NCBI GenBank assembly: GCA_963623365.1
Contig: CAVFJY010000006.1
Coordinates: forward strand, 1 to 64,000
DNA length: 64,000 bases
Reading direction: 5' to 3'
Source of the DNA: UBA2834 sp963623365
GTDB taxonomy: Bacteria > Patescibacteriota > Saccharimonadia > Saccharimonadales > Saccharimonadaceae
The stretch's first letter is position 1. Each line of letters opens with the position of its first letter. Below, in pieces: positions 49,950-59,767 of this stretch. Under the pieces are notes generated by a model, which was not told the origin of the DNA, made no database searches, and was given only the letters and a program-made list of their open reading frames with translations. A program made the translations under genes and the position numbers.

Positions 49950-49955
49950 TATAAT
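49950..49955 (+). promoter_or_regulatory. -10 box of the gapA operon
   Basis: Extended -10 TGCTATAAT, leader of about 36 nt with TTAGGAGA before gapA. One of the leadered, Shine-Dalgarno genes. Confidence 0.75.
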
Positions 49956-49997
49956 AAGCATAAGTAACATCTAATAAATTTTAGGAGAAAACTCTCA

Positions 49998-51017
49998 ATG
50001 GTAAGAATTGCTATTAATGGCTTCGGACGCATTGGTCGCAACGCATTCAAGATTGCTTTCGATCGCAATGATGTCGAAGTTGTCGCCATCAACGATCTCA
50101 CCGACGCCAAGACTCTTGCGCATCTGCTCAAATACGATTCAAATTACGGTATCTACTCTGCCGACGTCAAATCCGACGACCAAAATCTTATCGTCAATGG
50201 CAAGTCCATTCGTGTTTTTGCCGAAAAAGACCCCGCCAATTTGCCATGGCGCGACCTCAACATTGATGTCGTAATTGAGTCTACTGGTTTCTTTACTGAC
50301 CCAGCTGCCGCTCGGGCACACATCAATGCAGGTGCTCGCAAAGTTGTTATTTCCGCTCCAGCGAAGGGCGAAGGTGCTAAAACCATCGTGCTTGGCGTTA
50401 ACGAAGACCAAATCACCGTCGACGACGTAATTGTCTCCAACGCTTCTTGCACAACTAACTGTATTGCGCCAGTCATGAAAGTTCTCGAGGACAATCTCGG
50501 CATCGAAAAAGCCATGATGACCACCGTTCATAGCTACACTGCTAGCCAAAAACTACAAGACGCACCAGCTAAAGATATTCGCGAAGCTCGCTCTGCCGCC
50601 GAAAACATCGTTCCGACCACAACCGGCGCCAGCAAAGCCGCCGCGCTCACTATTCCTTCCTTGCAAGGCAAGTTCAACGGTCTTTCCGTCCGCGTCCCAA
50701 CTCCAGTTGTTTCGCTTTCGGATATCACCGCTGTAACTAAGCGCGATACCTCCGTCGAAGAAATTAACAATCTCTTCAAAAAAGCTGCTGCCGACCCATA
50801 TTACCAAGGCATTCTCGCTGCCACCGAAGAAGAGCTTGTTTCCATCGATTATCGCGGCAACTCACACTCTTCCATTGTCGACCTTAAACTTACCGATGTT
50901 ATTGGCGGCAACCTTATCAAAGTCGTTGCTTGGTACGATAACGAATGGGGCTACAGCAATCGTCTCGTCGAATTAACTGTCGACCTCGGCAAACTTGGTC
51001 AAGAAGGTCAATTCTAA
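49998..51017 (+). CDS. gapA: Glyceraldehyde-3-phosphate dehydrogenase
   Basis: 339 residues. NAD-binding INGFGRIGRNAF at the start, catalytic Cys in SNASCTTNCIAP, His in TTVHSYTASQ, and the WYDNEWGYSNRLVEL end. Asp in AINDLTD favours NAD+. AGGAGA before the ATG. First gene of a five-gene sugar-phosphate operon with spacings of 1 base or overlap. Confidence 0.96.
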   Translation: MVRIAINGFGRIGRNAFKIAFDRNDVEVVAINDLTDAKTLAHLLKYDSNYGIYSADVKSDDQNLIVNGKSIRVFAEKDPANLPWRDLNIDVVIESTGFFTDPAAARAHINAGARKVVISAPAKGEGAKTIVLGVNEDQITVDDVIVSNASCTTNCIAPVMKVLEDNLGIEKAMMTTVHSYTASQKLQDAPAKDIREARSAAENIVPTTTGASKAAALTIPSLQGKFNGLSVRVPTPVVSLSDITAVTKRDTSVEEINNLFKKAAADPYYQGILAATEEELVSIDYRGNSHSSIVDLKLTDVIGGNLIKVVAWYDNEWGYSNRLVELTVDLGKLGQEGQF

Positions 51018-51018
51018 T

Positions 51019-51459
51019 ATGCACGTCTACCTCGGCGCCGACCATCGCGGTTTCCAACTCAAAACCAGCATCATTAGTTGGCTCAAGGGTCGCCAAATTT
51101 CCTTCACTGATTTTGGCGCCAACTCCTACGACGCCGAGGATGACTATAATGACTATGCCAAAAAAGTCGCTATCGCCATGACCGCCAATTCCGACCCAAG
51201 CGACTTCGGCATTCTCCTTTGCGGTTCTGGTCAAGGTATGGCTATGCAGGCCAACCGTTACAAGGGCGTTCGTGCTGCCGTTTGCGATTCTGCCGTCGAG
51301 GCCATCGAAACGCGCGGTCACAACAATGCCAACGTACTCTGCATTTCCGCCGACGAACATCTCCGAGATTATGTCGACATTATCAATGCTTTTATGAGTA
51401 CATCACCCCTTCCCGACGAAAAATATCAGCGCCGTTGTCGCAAATTAGACGAGGACTAA
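51019..51459 (+). CDS. rpiB: Ribose-5-phosphate isomerase B
   Basis: 146 residues. Isomerises ribose-5-P and ribulose-5-P. Typical YLGADHRGFQLK start, catalytic Cys in GILLCGSGQGMAMQANRYKG, and the TRGHNNANVLCIS segment. The ATG is 1 base after the gapA stop; an upstream in-frame ATG lies within gapA and is not needed. Confidence 0.92.
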   Translation: MHVYLGADHRGFQLKTSIISWLKGRQISFTDFGANSYDAEDDYNDYAKKVAIAMTANSDPSDFGILLCGSGQGMAMQANRYKGVRAAVCDSAVEAIETRGHNNANVLCISADEHLRDYVDIINAFMSTSPLPDEKYQRRCRKLDED

Positions 51460-51460
51460 C

Positions 51461-52111
51461 ATGCCTATTACAGTTATCGCTCCTAGCATTCTCAGTAACA
51501 ACCCTACCGAGTACAAAGAACTTATTAAGCGCTACTACCCTTTCGCTAAGCGCGTTCATATTGATGTCTCCGATGGCACCCTCACCAAGAGCACCACTAT
51601 TCACGAATCTGCTGTTTGGTGGCCGAAGGGTTGGACCGTCGACATTCACATGATGACTACCGAACCTTCCAAACACCTGCCCGACTTGCTCAAACTTCAT
51701 CCCAGCATGGTCGTTTTTCATGCCGAAGCCAGCGAGGACCTCTTGCCAGTTTTTGACACTATCAAGCAAAACGGCATGAAAGTTGGCGTCGCCATTGTTA
51801 AAGGTGTTTACCCAGGCTCCATTAAAACTATTCTCAAAGCCGCCGACCATGCTCTTATTTTCTCTGGTAACCTCGGCGAATATGGTGGTGAAGCCAACCT
51901 GCTATTACTTGAAAAAGTCGCTCTTATTGATGAAATTCATAAAGGCATCGAAATCGGCTGGGATGGTGGCGCAAATCTCGAGAATACTCGCCTTATCACC
52001 CATTCCGGCGTTACCGTCATTAATGTTGGCAGCGCCATCGCTAAAGCCGGCGACCCCGAAGATATCTATCGCAAACTTTGTGCCGAAACCGAAAATGGAG
52101 CTATTGTTTAA
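51461..52111 (+). CDS. rpe: Ribulose-phosphate 3-epimerase
   Basis: 216 residues, TIM barrel. Metal ligands: HIDVSDG (His, Asp), DIHMMTTEPS (His) and IGWDGGANLEN (Asp). The N-terminal APSILSN is the family start. Slightly diverged from the classical Rpe (SDG in place of MDG), so a related pentose or hexose epimerase is possible. Stop overlaps the next start (TAATG). Confidence 0.88.
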   Translation: MPITVIAPSILSNNPTEYKELIKRYYPFAKRVHIDVSDGTLTKSTTIHESAVWWPKGWTVDIHMMTTEPSKHLPDLLKLHPSMVVFHAEASEDLLPVFDTIKQNGMKVGVAIVKGVYPGSIKTILKAADHALIFSGNLGEYGGEANLLLLEKVALIDEIHKGIEIGWDGGANLENTRLITHSGVTVINVGSAIAKAGDPEDIYRKLCAETENGAIV

Positions 52112-53064
52112 TGGCGCGCATTGTTAGCATCGGCGCCGCCTTGCAGGACGTCTACCTTATCGACCATGACGATTTTGGCATCAACTCGCGCGGCTATTTC
52201 AATCAACTCGAGCTCGGCACTAAAGTCGATATCGATAAAATTCAATTCAGCACTGGCGGGGGCGCTTCCAATGCTGCTACTACTTTCGCTCGCAACGGCC
52301 ACGAATCCATTTTTATGGGCTGTATTGCTGATGACCCCGCCGGCGCCGCCGTCGTCAATTCTTTCGACGACGAAGGTATCGACTCCAGCTACATTACCTA
52401 CGTCGATAATATTCATACTGGTTATTCCGTTCTTTTGCTCGTCCCTTCTGGCGAACGCACTATTCTCACTTGTCGTGGTGCCTCTGCCAAATTCGACCTA
52501 CTCGACCCTCGCGACCTCGAAACCATTCATCCCGATTGGCTCTATGTCACCACTTTTCGTGGCAATATGGATATGCTCGATCAGTTTTTCACTCAGGCTA
52601 AATCTCTCGGTGCCAAAATTATGTTTAATCCAGGCAATCTCGAGCTTCAACATCGCCGTAAAATACTTGGCCTACTTTCCGATGTTGATGTCCTATTAGT
52701 CAACAAAAAAGAAGCCAAACAGCTCGTCGAGGGTAGCACTTTAACCGAACTTATCGGCCGCCTCGGCAATTACACTCCTGCTGTCATTATCACCGATAGC
52801 AATCAGGGCGCCATCGCTACCGACCAAACCGAAGTCTATCGCGTCGGCATTTACGAAGATGTCCGTGTTAAAGATTCTACTGGTGCGGGCGACGCTTTCG
52901 GCTCAGGCTTCCTCGCCGCCTACGCCAATCATCAATCATTTCGCGATTCCCTCGTCTTTGCTTCCGCTAATTCCACCTCTGTGGTCCAACATATCGGCAG
53001 TAAAGCCGGAATTATCAATCAACACACTAAATTACATACTATGCCAATACAGGAGATACGTTAA
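52111..53064 (+). CDS. PfkB-family carbohydrate kinase
   Basis: 317 residues. Ribokinase fold: Gly-rich STGGGASNAATTFARNG at the N-terminus and the catalytic DSTGAGDAFGSGFLAAY near residue 260. In the operon it could phosphorylate a pentose, fructose-phosphate or adenosine; the sequence does not decide. Begins at the TAATG overlap with rpe. Confidence 0.88.
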   Translation: MARIVSIGAALQDVYLIDHDDFGINSRGYFNQLELGTKVDIDKIQFSTGGGASNAATTFARNGHESIFMGCIADDPAGAAVVNSFDDEGIDSSYITYVDNIHTGYSVLLLVPSGERTILTCRGASAKFDLLDPRDLETIHPDWLYVTTFRGNMDMLDQFFTQAKSLGAKIMFNPGNLELQHRRKILGLLSDVDVLLVNKKEAKQLVEGSTLTELIGRLGNYTPAVIITDSNQGAIATDQTEVYRVGIYEDVRVKDSTGAGDAFGSGFLAAYANHQSFRDSLVFASANSTSVVQHIGSKAGIINQHTKLHTMPIQEIR

Positions 53065-53816
53065 TGGACGATTCTATTACTAACTGGCTCGACCAGATTG
53101 CACAAAACAAACTTAATTCCGAGGATGTCGAACGCTCTTTGCGCTACGCTAAAGACCTCGAACAAGGTCTCTCAAAAATTCGCACTTATTCTCAAGGTGT
53201 TTCAATTTTTGGCTCCGCTCGTCTGCCTATGAACGGCAAATGGTGCAAGCTCGCCGAACAGCTCGGCTACAAGCTCGCCCAAAATGGCCATCCCGTCATT
53301 ACTGGTGGTGGCCCTAGTATCATGGAAGCCGCTAACAAAGGCGCCTATGAAGCCGGCGGTCGCAGCATTGGTCTCAACATTCAACTCGCCCACGAGCAAC
53401 ATATCAACCCCTATGTTACCGACGAAATGGAGTTTCATTATTTCTTCGCTCGCAAAGTTATGCTTACCATGAGCTCCAAAGTCTACGTCTTCTTCCCAGG
53501 CGGTTTTGGCACACTCGATGAATTCTCCGAAATTCTCATTCTTATGCAAGAAGGCAAAATGCCCAAGATGCCGATGTATCTCATTGGTAAATCTTTCTGG
53601 AAGCCGCTCGATCGCTTCTTCGCTACTAAAATGCAGCGCATGAAAACCATCAACGCCTCTGATCGTAAAATCTATCGCATCACCGACAATATCGACGAAG
53701 TTGTCGAGGCCGCTAATGCCGTTGGCCACCGCAGTATCTACGATAATCTCTACAACGATAAACCGAACCGGCATAAAAATCTCGACAAATTCAATAAACA
53801 TCCGTCTAAACAGTAA
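53064..53816 (+). CDS. LOG-family protein (nucleotide phosphoribohydrolase-like)
   Basis: 250 residues. Rossmann-like LOG fold: ISIFGSAR-type start (VSIFGSARLP), GGGPSIMEAANKGA and the PGGFGTLDEFSE motif that binds the nucleotide. Family members release the base from nucleoside 5'-monophosphates, producing ribose-5-P, which fits with rpiB and rpe in the same operon (inference). TAATG overlap with the kinase gene; AGGAGA upstream. Confidence 0.88.
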   Translation: MDDSITNWLDQIAQNKLNSEDVERSLRYAKDLEQGLSKIRTYSQGVSIFGSARLPMNGKWCKLAEQLGYKLAQNGHPVITGGGPSIMEAANKGAYEAGGRSIGLNIQLAHEQHINPYVTDEMEFHYFFARKVMLTMSSKVYVFFPGGFGTLDEFSEILILMQEGKMPKMPMYLIGKSFWKPLDRFFATKMQRMKTINASDRKIYRITDNIDEVVEAANAVGHRSIYDNLYNDKPNRHKNLDKFNKHPSKQ

Positions 53817-53827
53817 TTCAGTTTTTC

Positions 53828-53860
53828 TAAAAATATGCCTCATAAGGAGGCATATTTTTT
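53828..53860. terminator. Bidirectional terminator between LOG gene and dnaE
   Basis: 10-bp AATATGCCTC/GAGGCATATT stem with T-tracts on both strands, between convergent genes. Confidence 0.92.
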
Positions 53861-56800
53861 CATTTCATCACTACATTTTCTTTGCCAATTGCTTCGCCTA
53901 GCTCTTCCGCCAATGCTTCTGTTGGCTCACAGTGAAATGGCATTCGCATCGCTTTCTTCTCTTCCCCAATCACCAGAATCACTTCCGATAGTCCAGGATA
54001 CATACTACAGCTCTGCTTAATTTTCACCAGTGTTTCCGTATCGCTCGCATCCATAATCCGCAAGAAAATCTTCTTTGGTCTCATCGGCTGAATATTCGCA
54101 TCGCTTTCTGTCGTGCGAAAATACGTCGCCGGTTTCTCGCTGCTTCTTCTAAAGCCACCTCCATTCGCGTTTCCCGCCACGCCCGACGCCGCTACTTTTC
54201 CGCGCGCTTTCTGCTTCACGCCTTTTGTCGGCGTTTTCAACTTCGCCCCCGTCGCCTGATAATTCTGTAGTTCCTCGTCCGTAATAATATCTATCGCTTC
54301 GGCATTAATCTTTGCTTCATCTGTCTTATTCCCGTCTCGGTCGGATGCATTCACTTTTCCTGTCACCTTCACTACTGTATCTTGCACCAGCTTCGCGCCC
54401 ACTTCCTCAAATGTCCGCGGGAACACCACAACCTCAATTTCCGTCATTTTGTCTTCAATCTTCACGAATGCCATCTTCGAACCACTCTTCGTAATCAACG
54501 TTCGCACATTCGTAATAATGCCCCCTACAATCACATTTGCCCCATCAATATTTGGCGTAATCTCGCGAATCAGCATCGTCTGCTCTTCGAAATAAGTATC
54601 ATATTTATCTAATGGATGCGCTGAGATATATAAGCCCATCAAATCGCGCTCCCACATCAATTGCTCCTTGTCCGAGTATTTCGTCGGCGCCGGCGCAATT
54701 TCCACTTCTGGCACTTCTGCCGCCGAGCCCATCGCTCCAAACAAATCCGTCTGCCCATTCGCCGCATCCTTCTGCATCTTATTGCCGTAGGCTTGAATCT
54801 TTTCCAGATTAAACAACAAGTCCGAGCGATCGCCAAAACTATCAAAACCACCCGTCTTAATAATCGATTCCCAGCTCTTCTTATTAAACTTTACCCCTGA
54901 CACCCGTTTCGCAAAATCGCACACCGATTTAAACTTGCCGTTTTTATCGCGCTCATCAATCACATCTTCTGCCAGCGCTTTCCCCATCCCCTTAATCGCC
55001 GCCAATCCAAAGCGAACCGTCTTCGATTTCCCTACCGTCGCAAAATCCGCATAAGATTCATTAATGTCCGGCCCCAACACCTGAATTCCCATCCGCTTAC
55101 ATTCTGTCATCTCAATCGCCAAACGCTCCGTCCAGCGCATATCCGCCGTCATCAATGCCGCCATAAACGCCTCCGGATAATAGGTCTTCAGATATGCCGT
55201 CCAATACGCTACCAAGGCATAGCACGCCGCATGGCTCTTATTAAAGCAGTAATTTGCAAAATCTAGCAGCTGGCTCCAAAATGTCTCCGCAATTTCCGCC
55301 GTTGCGCCACCTACTTTTACCGCCCCCTCAATAAACAGCGGTTTCATCTTATTCATCAGGTCGACCTTCTTCTTTCCTACCGCCTTACGCAAGGTATCCG
55401 CCTGGCCGCCCGTAAAACCACACCATTCCTTCGACGCCTGCATGAACTGTTCCTGATAAATCAGAATTCCATAAGTATTCTTCAGCGAATTTTCCAACCC
55501 AGGGTGCAAATAAGTAATCGGTTCTTCACCGTGTTTCCGTTTAATGAAACTCTCGATAAACTGCATTGGCCCAGGTCGATACAACGCATTCATCGCAATC
55601 AAATCATCAAAAGCCGTCGGTTGCAATTCTCGCAAGTATCGCTTCATCCCCGCCGATTCAAACTGGAATACGCCCGTCGTATCACCCCGTCGAAATAGCT
55701 CATAAACCTTATCGTCATCCAGCGGCAACTTACTCATATCAATCACCTTGCCGTGAACTTTCTTAATAATTCTTAACGCCTGCTGAATTACCGACAAGTT
55801 CGATAGCCCCAAGAAGTCCATCTTAAGCAAGCCCAACTCTTCCACCTGCGGTCCAGGATATTGCGTTGCCAGCGGCCCTTTCGCCGAAACCTCCAGCGGC
55901 ATAAATTTCACCAAATCGTCTGGCGCAATCACCACACCACAAGCATGCACACCATGCGAGCGAATCGTCCCCTCCAATTTCATTGCAAAATCAATCACTT
56001 CTTTAGCCGTTGGATTTGTCTCATATTCTTTTTTCAAATCCGGCTCGTTCACGATTGCGTCTTTCAACTTCACATGATGCCCCATCACTGGGTCAGGTAC
56101 CAATTTCGCAATTCTATCCGCCTCTGCATACGGCACCTCCAACACTCGCGCCACATCTCGCACCGCGTTCTTCGCCATCATCTTGCCAAAAGTCACAATA
56201 TTGCTCACCCGTCCCTTGCCATATTTGCGTGTACAATATTCAATCACTTCGTCGCGTCGGTTATCCTGAATATCTGTATCAATATCCGGCATCGAAATTC
56301 GGTCGGGATTCAAAAAGCGCTCAAACAGCAAATCGTATTCCAAGGGGTTCAAATCCGTAATATGAATCGCATATGCCAGCAACGAGCCCGCCGCCGAACC
56401 TCGCCCCGGTCCATAAATAATTCCTTGTCCCTTTCCCCAGTTAATAAAGTCTTGCACGATTAAGAAGTAGCCGTTATAGCCCATTTTATCGACCGTCTCT
56501 AGCTCATAATCAATTCGTGTCAAAATTTCTTCCGACAACAAGGACCGAATTTCTTCTACGCTCTTTGTTTGCGCCTCTTCTTTTGACAAATAGCCAAAGC
56601 GTTCCGCCAAGCCCCGAAACACCATCTTATCTAGATATTCCTTTTCTGATTCGCCTGTCTCAATCGGGAATTTCGGAATCAAAATCCGCCCCAACTGAAT
56701 ATTTACATCACAGCGTTCCGCAATTCGGCGCGTATTTCGCACTGCTTCCGGACAAGTTTTCTGCCAATGTGCAATAATTTCCTCTGGTGGGATTACATGT

Positions 56801-57570
56801 AAATCAAAATCCTTTAGCGTCATTCGCTTCTCATCCGAGATATTACTGCCCGTTCCTACGCACAGCAGCACCTCATGCGCATCTTGGTCTTCTTTCTTCA
56901 AATAGTGCGCATCACAAGTCACCACTAGCCCCAAACCCGTCTCTTCCGATAACTTCATCAAGGCTTCATTAATTTTTTGCTGTTCTGGATTATGCGTTGT
57001 CGAATCTGGATGACCATGGTCCTGCATTTCTAAATAAAATCGCCCATCAAACACACCCGCATACCATTTAATCAGTTCCCGCGCCTTGTCCAAATCATCA
57101 CTCCGAATCGCCGTCGAAATTTCCGAGCCCATACAGCCCGACAAACAAATAATCCCCTCGTTATATTCTTCCATCACTCGATGGTCAATCCGCGGCTTAT
57201 AATATTTCCCCTCCGTCTCCGCAATTGTCATCATCCGACACAGATTCTCAAAACCTTTGTCATTCATCGCTAGCAATGTAATATGATAACGCAATTTATC
57301 ATAAGCCGGATCGCGGTCTTCCAATCGCCGCGCCGCCACATAAGCTTCTAGCCCCAAAATCGGTTTTACTTCTGCGTCCTTACAAGTTTTATAGAGGTCA
57401 ATTAAGCCCGACATGGTGCCGTGGTCCGTCACCGCTACCGCCTCCATGCCTTTCTCTTTCACGAAGCCGACTAACTCATCAATCTTTGTCAAACCATCCA
57501 ACAATGAATAATGCGTGTGATTATGCAAATGCACAAAATCACTCGGCTTTAATGCTTCCTCCTCTGTCAT
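53860..57570 (-). CDS. dnaE: DNA polymerase III alpha subunit
   Basis: 1236 residues. The PHP domain starts FVHLHNHTHYSLLDG. The palm has PDIDTDIQDNRRDEVIEY with catalytic Asps and GPGRGSAAGSLLAYAI upstream of it. Then come fingers (YQEQFMQ), helix-hairpin-helix (FGLAAIKGMG) and an OB-fold (about 985-1080). A Lys/Gly-rich linker (about 1100-1140) precedes the last 90 residues. The replicative polymerase. TAAAAT (57582-57577) ends 6 nt before the ATG: leaderless. Confidence 0.97.
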   Translation of the reverse strand: MTEEEALKPSDFVHLHNHTHYSLLDGLTKIDELVGFVKEKGMEAVAVTDHGTMSGLIDLYKTCKDAEVKPILGLEAYVAARRLEDRDPAYDKLRYHITLLAMNDKGFENLCRMMTIAETEGKYYKPRIDHRVMEEYNEGIICLSGCMGSEISTAIRSDDLDKARELIKWYAGVFDGRFYLEMQDHGHPDSTTHNPEQQKINEALMKLSEETGLGLVVTCDAHYLKKEDQDAHEVLLCVGTGSNISDEKRMTLKDFDLHVIPPEEIIAHWQKTCPEAVRNTRRIAERCDVNIQLGRILIPKFPIETGESEKEYLDKMVFRGLAERFGYLSKEEAQTKSVEEIRSLLSEEILTRIDYELETVDKMGYNGYFLIVQDFINWGKGQGIIYGPGRGSAAGSLLAYAIHITDLNPLEYDLLFERFLNPDRISMPDIDTDIQDNRRDEVIEYCTRKYGKGRVSNIVTFGKMMAKNAVRDVARVLEVPYAEADRIAKLVPDPVMGHHVKLKDAIVNEPDLKKEYETNPTAKEVIDFAMKLEGTIRSHGVHACGVVIAPDDLVKFMPLEVSAKGPLATQYPGPQVEELGLLKMDFLGLSNLSVIQQALRIIKKVHGKVIDMSKLPLDDDKVYELFRRGDTTGVFQFESAGMKRYLRELQPTAFDDLIAMNALYRPGPMQFIESFIKRKHGEEPITYLHPGLENSLKNTYGILIYQEQFMQASKEWCGFTGGQADTLRKAVGKKKVDLMNKMKPLFIEGAVKVGGATAEIAETFWSQLLDFANYCFNKSHAACYALVAYWTAYLKTYYPEAFMAALMTADMRWTERLAIEMTECKRMGIQVLGPDINESYADFATVGKSKTVRFGLAAIKGMGKALAEDVIDERDKNGKFKSVCDFAKRVSGVKFNKKSWESIIKTGGFDSFGDRSDLLFNLEKIQAYGNKMQKDAANGQTDLFGAMGSAAEVPEVEIAPAPTKYSDKEQLMWERDLMGLYISAHPLDKYDTYFEEQTMLIREITPNIDGANVIVGGIITNVRTLITKSGSKMAFVKIEDKMTEIEVVVFPRTFEEVGAKLVQDTVVKVTGKVNASDRDGNKTDEAKINAEAIDIITDEELQNYQATGAKLKTPTKGVKQKARGKVAASGVAGNANGGGFRRSSEKPATYFRTTESDANIQPMRPKKIFLRIMDASDTETLVKIKQSCSMYPGLSEVILVIGEEKKAMRMPFHCEPTEALAEELGEAIGKENVVMK

Positions 57571-57576
57571 AAGATT

Positions 57577-57582
57577 ATTTTA
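57577..57582 (-). promoter_or_regulatory. -10 box, leaderless start of dnaE
   Basis: TAAAAT on the minus strand, exactly 6 nt before the ATG at 57570, overlapping the 14-base space after the tlyA-like gene. Confidence 0.7.
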
Positions 57583-57584
57583 CC

Positions 57585-58139
57585 TTATTTTCCTAACTTC
57601 AGATGATAAAAACGCTCGACGTTTCCAAATCGCCCCGCCAATTCATTGTCGCGCTTGCCCAGCACCACGAAGCCCATCTTTTTCAATTTCGTCTCAAATT
57701 CCGTTATAATCTCCCGCCGAATTTTATTATTCTTGATTACGCCTTTATTCAACTGCCCCGCCCTCGCTTCAAATTGCGGCTTCAGCATTACTAAAAATTC
57801 CGTCTGTGTATTCGCTAAATTATCTCGCGCATATTCTAATACTTTCGTTAAACTCACAAAACTCACATCCGCCAAAATCACATCGGGCGTCACGCCATTA
57901 AATTCAAAAATATCGGTTTTTTCATGTAATTCAACTCGTTCGTCGTATCGCAGTGGCGCCTTCATTTGTTGCGTTCCTTTTTCAACCGCAATTACTTTCG
58001 CCGCCCCCGCCCGCAATGCCATTTCCGTAAATCCACCCGTCGACGAGCCAATATCCAACACTGTTTTTCCGCGCAAATCCACCCTCAGCGCCTTCAAGGC
58101 ATTTTCTAATTTATACTCCGCTCTTCCAACTACTTCCAT
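57585..58139 (-). CDS. TlyA/FtsJ-like rRNA methyltransferase without S4 domain
   Basis: 184 residues. The SAM-binding motif VLDIGSSTGGFTEMALRAGA and the later ADVSFVSL and LVMLKPQFEA segments match TlyA (16S/23S rRNA 2'-O-methyltransferase/hemolysin A). Normal TlyA is about 265 aa with an N-terminal S4 RNA-binding domain; here only VGRAEYKLENAL precedes the Rossmann fold, so the S4 domain is missing. The upstream gene's stop is 1 base before the ATG, so a missed upstream start is not possible. Confidence 0.82.
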   Translation of the reverse strand: MEVVGRAEYKLENALKALRVDLRGKTVLDIGSSTGGFTEMALRAGAAKVIAVEKGTQQMKAPLRYDERVELHEKTDIFEFNGVTPDVILADVSFVSLTKVLEYARDNLANTQTEFLVMLKPQFEARAGQLNKGVIKNNKIRREIITEFETKLKKMGFVVLGKRDNELAGRFGNVERFYHLKLGK

Positions 58140-58140
58140 C

Positions 58141-59055
58141 TTATTTCATTACCGCCAGCAACGGCTTTTTCGCTTTCGCGATCTCTACTAATTCCACCCC
58201 CTCCAATTTCTTATATTCTCCCTCTGCTTGCATCATAATTTTCGCCGGTTTCGGGAAAACCAAACAATCATAATCACTTTCCGTTCCAGGAATTCGCTTC
58301 AATACACTTCGTATCATCATCGCAAACAATCGCCAAAACTTCGACATTTTACCATTAAAGCTCATAAATGATTCATTCTGCAGATAAAATTTTCCGCCTC
58401 GCATCATCTTCGCCACCGTCTTACCGTTCACTGCCATATAATCCGACGCTCCCGCGCATTCCACAAATTCTTCTGACGAATTACCCAACACAAAGCGCGG
58501 CAGCCATTGTTTACGATGCCGCTTCAGCCACCAGCGCACAAGTAGGCCCAAGCTAAAATACGTGCGCTTTCGTCCACTCTGCAGAGCCTTGCGTGTTTTT
58601 GGATGATCAAAAATCGCGCACGCCTCCGCAAACATTCCAATCGTAAAATAGCACATACCATAACGCCAATGCGTGCGATTAATCTTGCATTCTAACGGCC
58701 ACACTTCTCGTGCATCGCCTTTAATAATTTCATCAAATTTCAAATTGCCAAAACTGCGCGCCGTATCATTAAAATTTCCCAGCCCCAACACGCCAATTCG
58801 GACATTTTTTGCGCTCGACAACATAATACCATTAATCGCAATCGTCGCTGTGCCATCACCCCCCGCCGCAATCACCAAGTCATCATCTCGAAACACTCGC
58901 GCCAATCTATGCGCATTATCATCTACGTCCGTATCGGCAATTTCGAATTTACCAATCATCCAGCCCTTCAATTTTCGTGCATGCGCCAACACATCACGTT
59001 GCACCCGACCATAATGCGAACTTCGCGGATTATAAATAATTACTAAGCGTTTCAT
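58141..59055 (-). CDS. Diacylglycerol/lipid kinase family protein (DagK, YegS-like)
   Basis: 304 residues. N-terminal VIIYNPRSSHYGRVQ (P-loop replacement), GGDGT motif in VIAAGGDGTATIAINGIM, and a GLGNFNDTAR segment, as in the DAGK_cat/NAD-kinase-like superfamily. Phosphorylates a lipid such as diacylglycerol with ATP at the membrane face; the exact lipid is unknown. It starts 26 bp inside the preceding gene, same operon. Confidence 0.88.
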   Translation of the reverse strand: MKRLVIIYNPRSSHYGRVQRDVLAHARKLKGWMIGKFEIADTDVDDNAHRLARVFRDDDLVIAAGGDGTATIAINGIMLSSAKNVRIGVLGLGNFNDTARSFGNLKFDEIIKGDAREVWPLECKINRTHWRYGMCYFTIGMFAEACAIFDHPKTRKALQSGRKRTYFSLGLLVRWWLKRHRKQWLPRFVLGNSSEEFVECAGASDYMAVNGKTVAKMMRGGKFYLQNESFMSFNGKMSKFWRLFAMMIRSVLKRIPGTESDYDCLVFPKPAKIMMQAEGEYKKLEGVELVEIAKAKKPLLAVMK

Positions 59056-59767
59056 CTAACTCTTCTATTGTGCCATAAAAACTCAAAATATCATCTCTTG
59101 ACATTCCTAGCACATCACTTAGTTCAATTTCCGCATATTTCTCCGTCAACTCATCCCCCGCTGCCATCAAATCCGCATAGTCATTATCGAGCGCCGTCTT
59201 ATTTATTTCGCTTGTATCTGCATATTTCGTCTTAAATTCCGCCACTTTCGTTCGATATTCCGCCAAATCTTCCGCCATCTTCGCCACTTTTTCCACGCCC
59301 AATTCCTTTATTGTCTCCAGCTCATCATCGCTAATTTCATTATCCGCTAGTATTCCCATCAGTTTCGCGCCCCGCTCTTTCGCTAGCTTTAACTGCGCCA
59401 TCTTCGCTTTCGCCGTTTCATACTTCACATCTATCTGCTCATTTTTCCGCACTGTCGACGCACCCAAACTTTCCATATAGCTCATACTCTTTTCTATTGC
59501 CACACTAAACACATCAAACGTCTTCTGATTCTCATCCGTTACCCCCTCTTCACCAATTTTGCTGTTCAAAAAATCTTCAACTGCTGTTCGCGTCTCTAAA
59601 ATTGTCGTCGTGTAATTTTTCGCTTCTCTATATCCCGTCACGCGATTCGTCAACCATAAGCCTACGCATACGCCCACCGCTGCTAGCAAACCCGCCGCTA
59701 CGCAAATTGTAATTTTCGCACCACGCGACAAACTTTTTCTAACTTTTTCCTCTCTCAAATGCTTCAT
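59030..59767 (-). CDS. Membrane-anchored coiled-coil protein, unknown function
   Basis: About 245 residues from the ATG at 59767, whose A is the last base of the upstream TAA. Basic head, one transmembrane helix (about 18-40), then a long Glu/Lys/Ala-rich helical outer domain likely forming a coiled coil. No family recognised. Sandwiched between a DUF3152 peptidase and a lipid kinase in one operon. Confidence 0.74.
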   Translation of the reverse strand: MKHLREEKVRKSLSRGAKITICVAAGLLAAVGVCVGLWLTNRVTGYREAKNYTTTILETRTAVEDFLNSKIGEEGVTDENQKTFDVFSVAIEKSMSYMESLGASTVRKNEQIDVKYETAKAKMAQLKLAKERGAKLMGILADNEISDDELETIKELGVEKVAKMAEDLAEYRTKVAEFKTKYADTSEINKTALDNDYADLMAAGDELTEKYAEIELSDVLGMSRDDILSFYGTIEELDETLSNYL

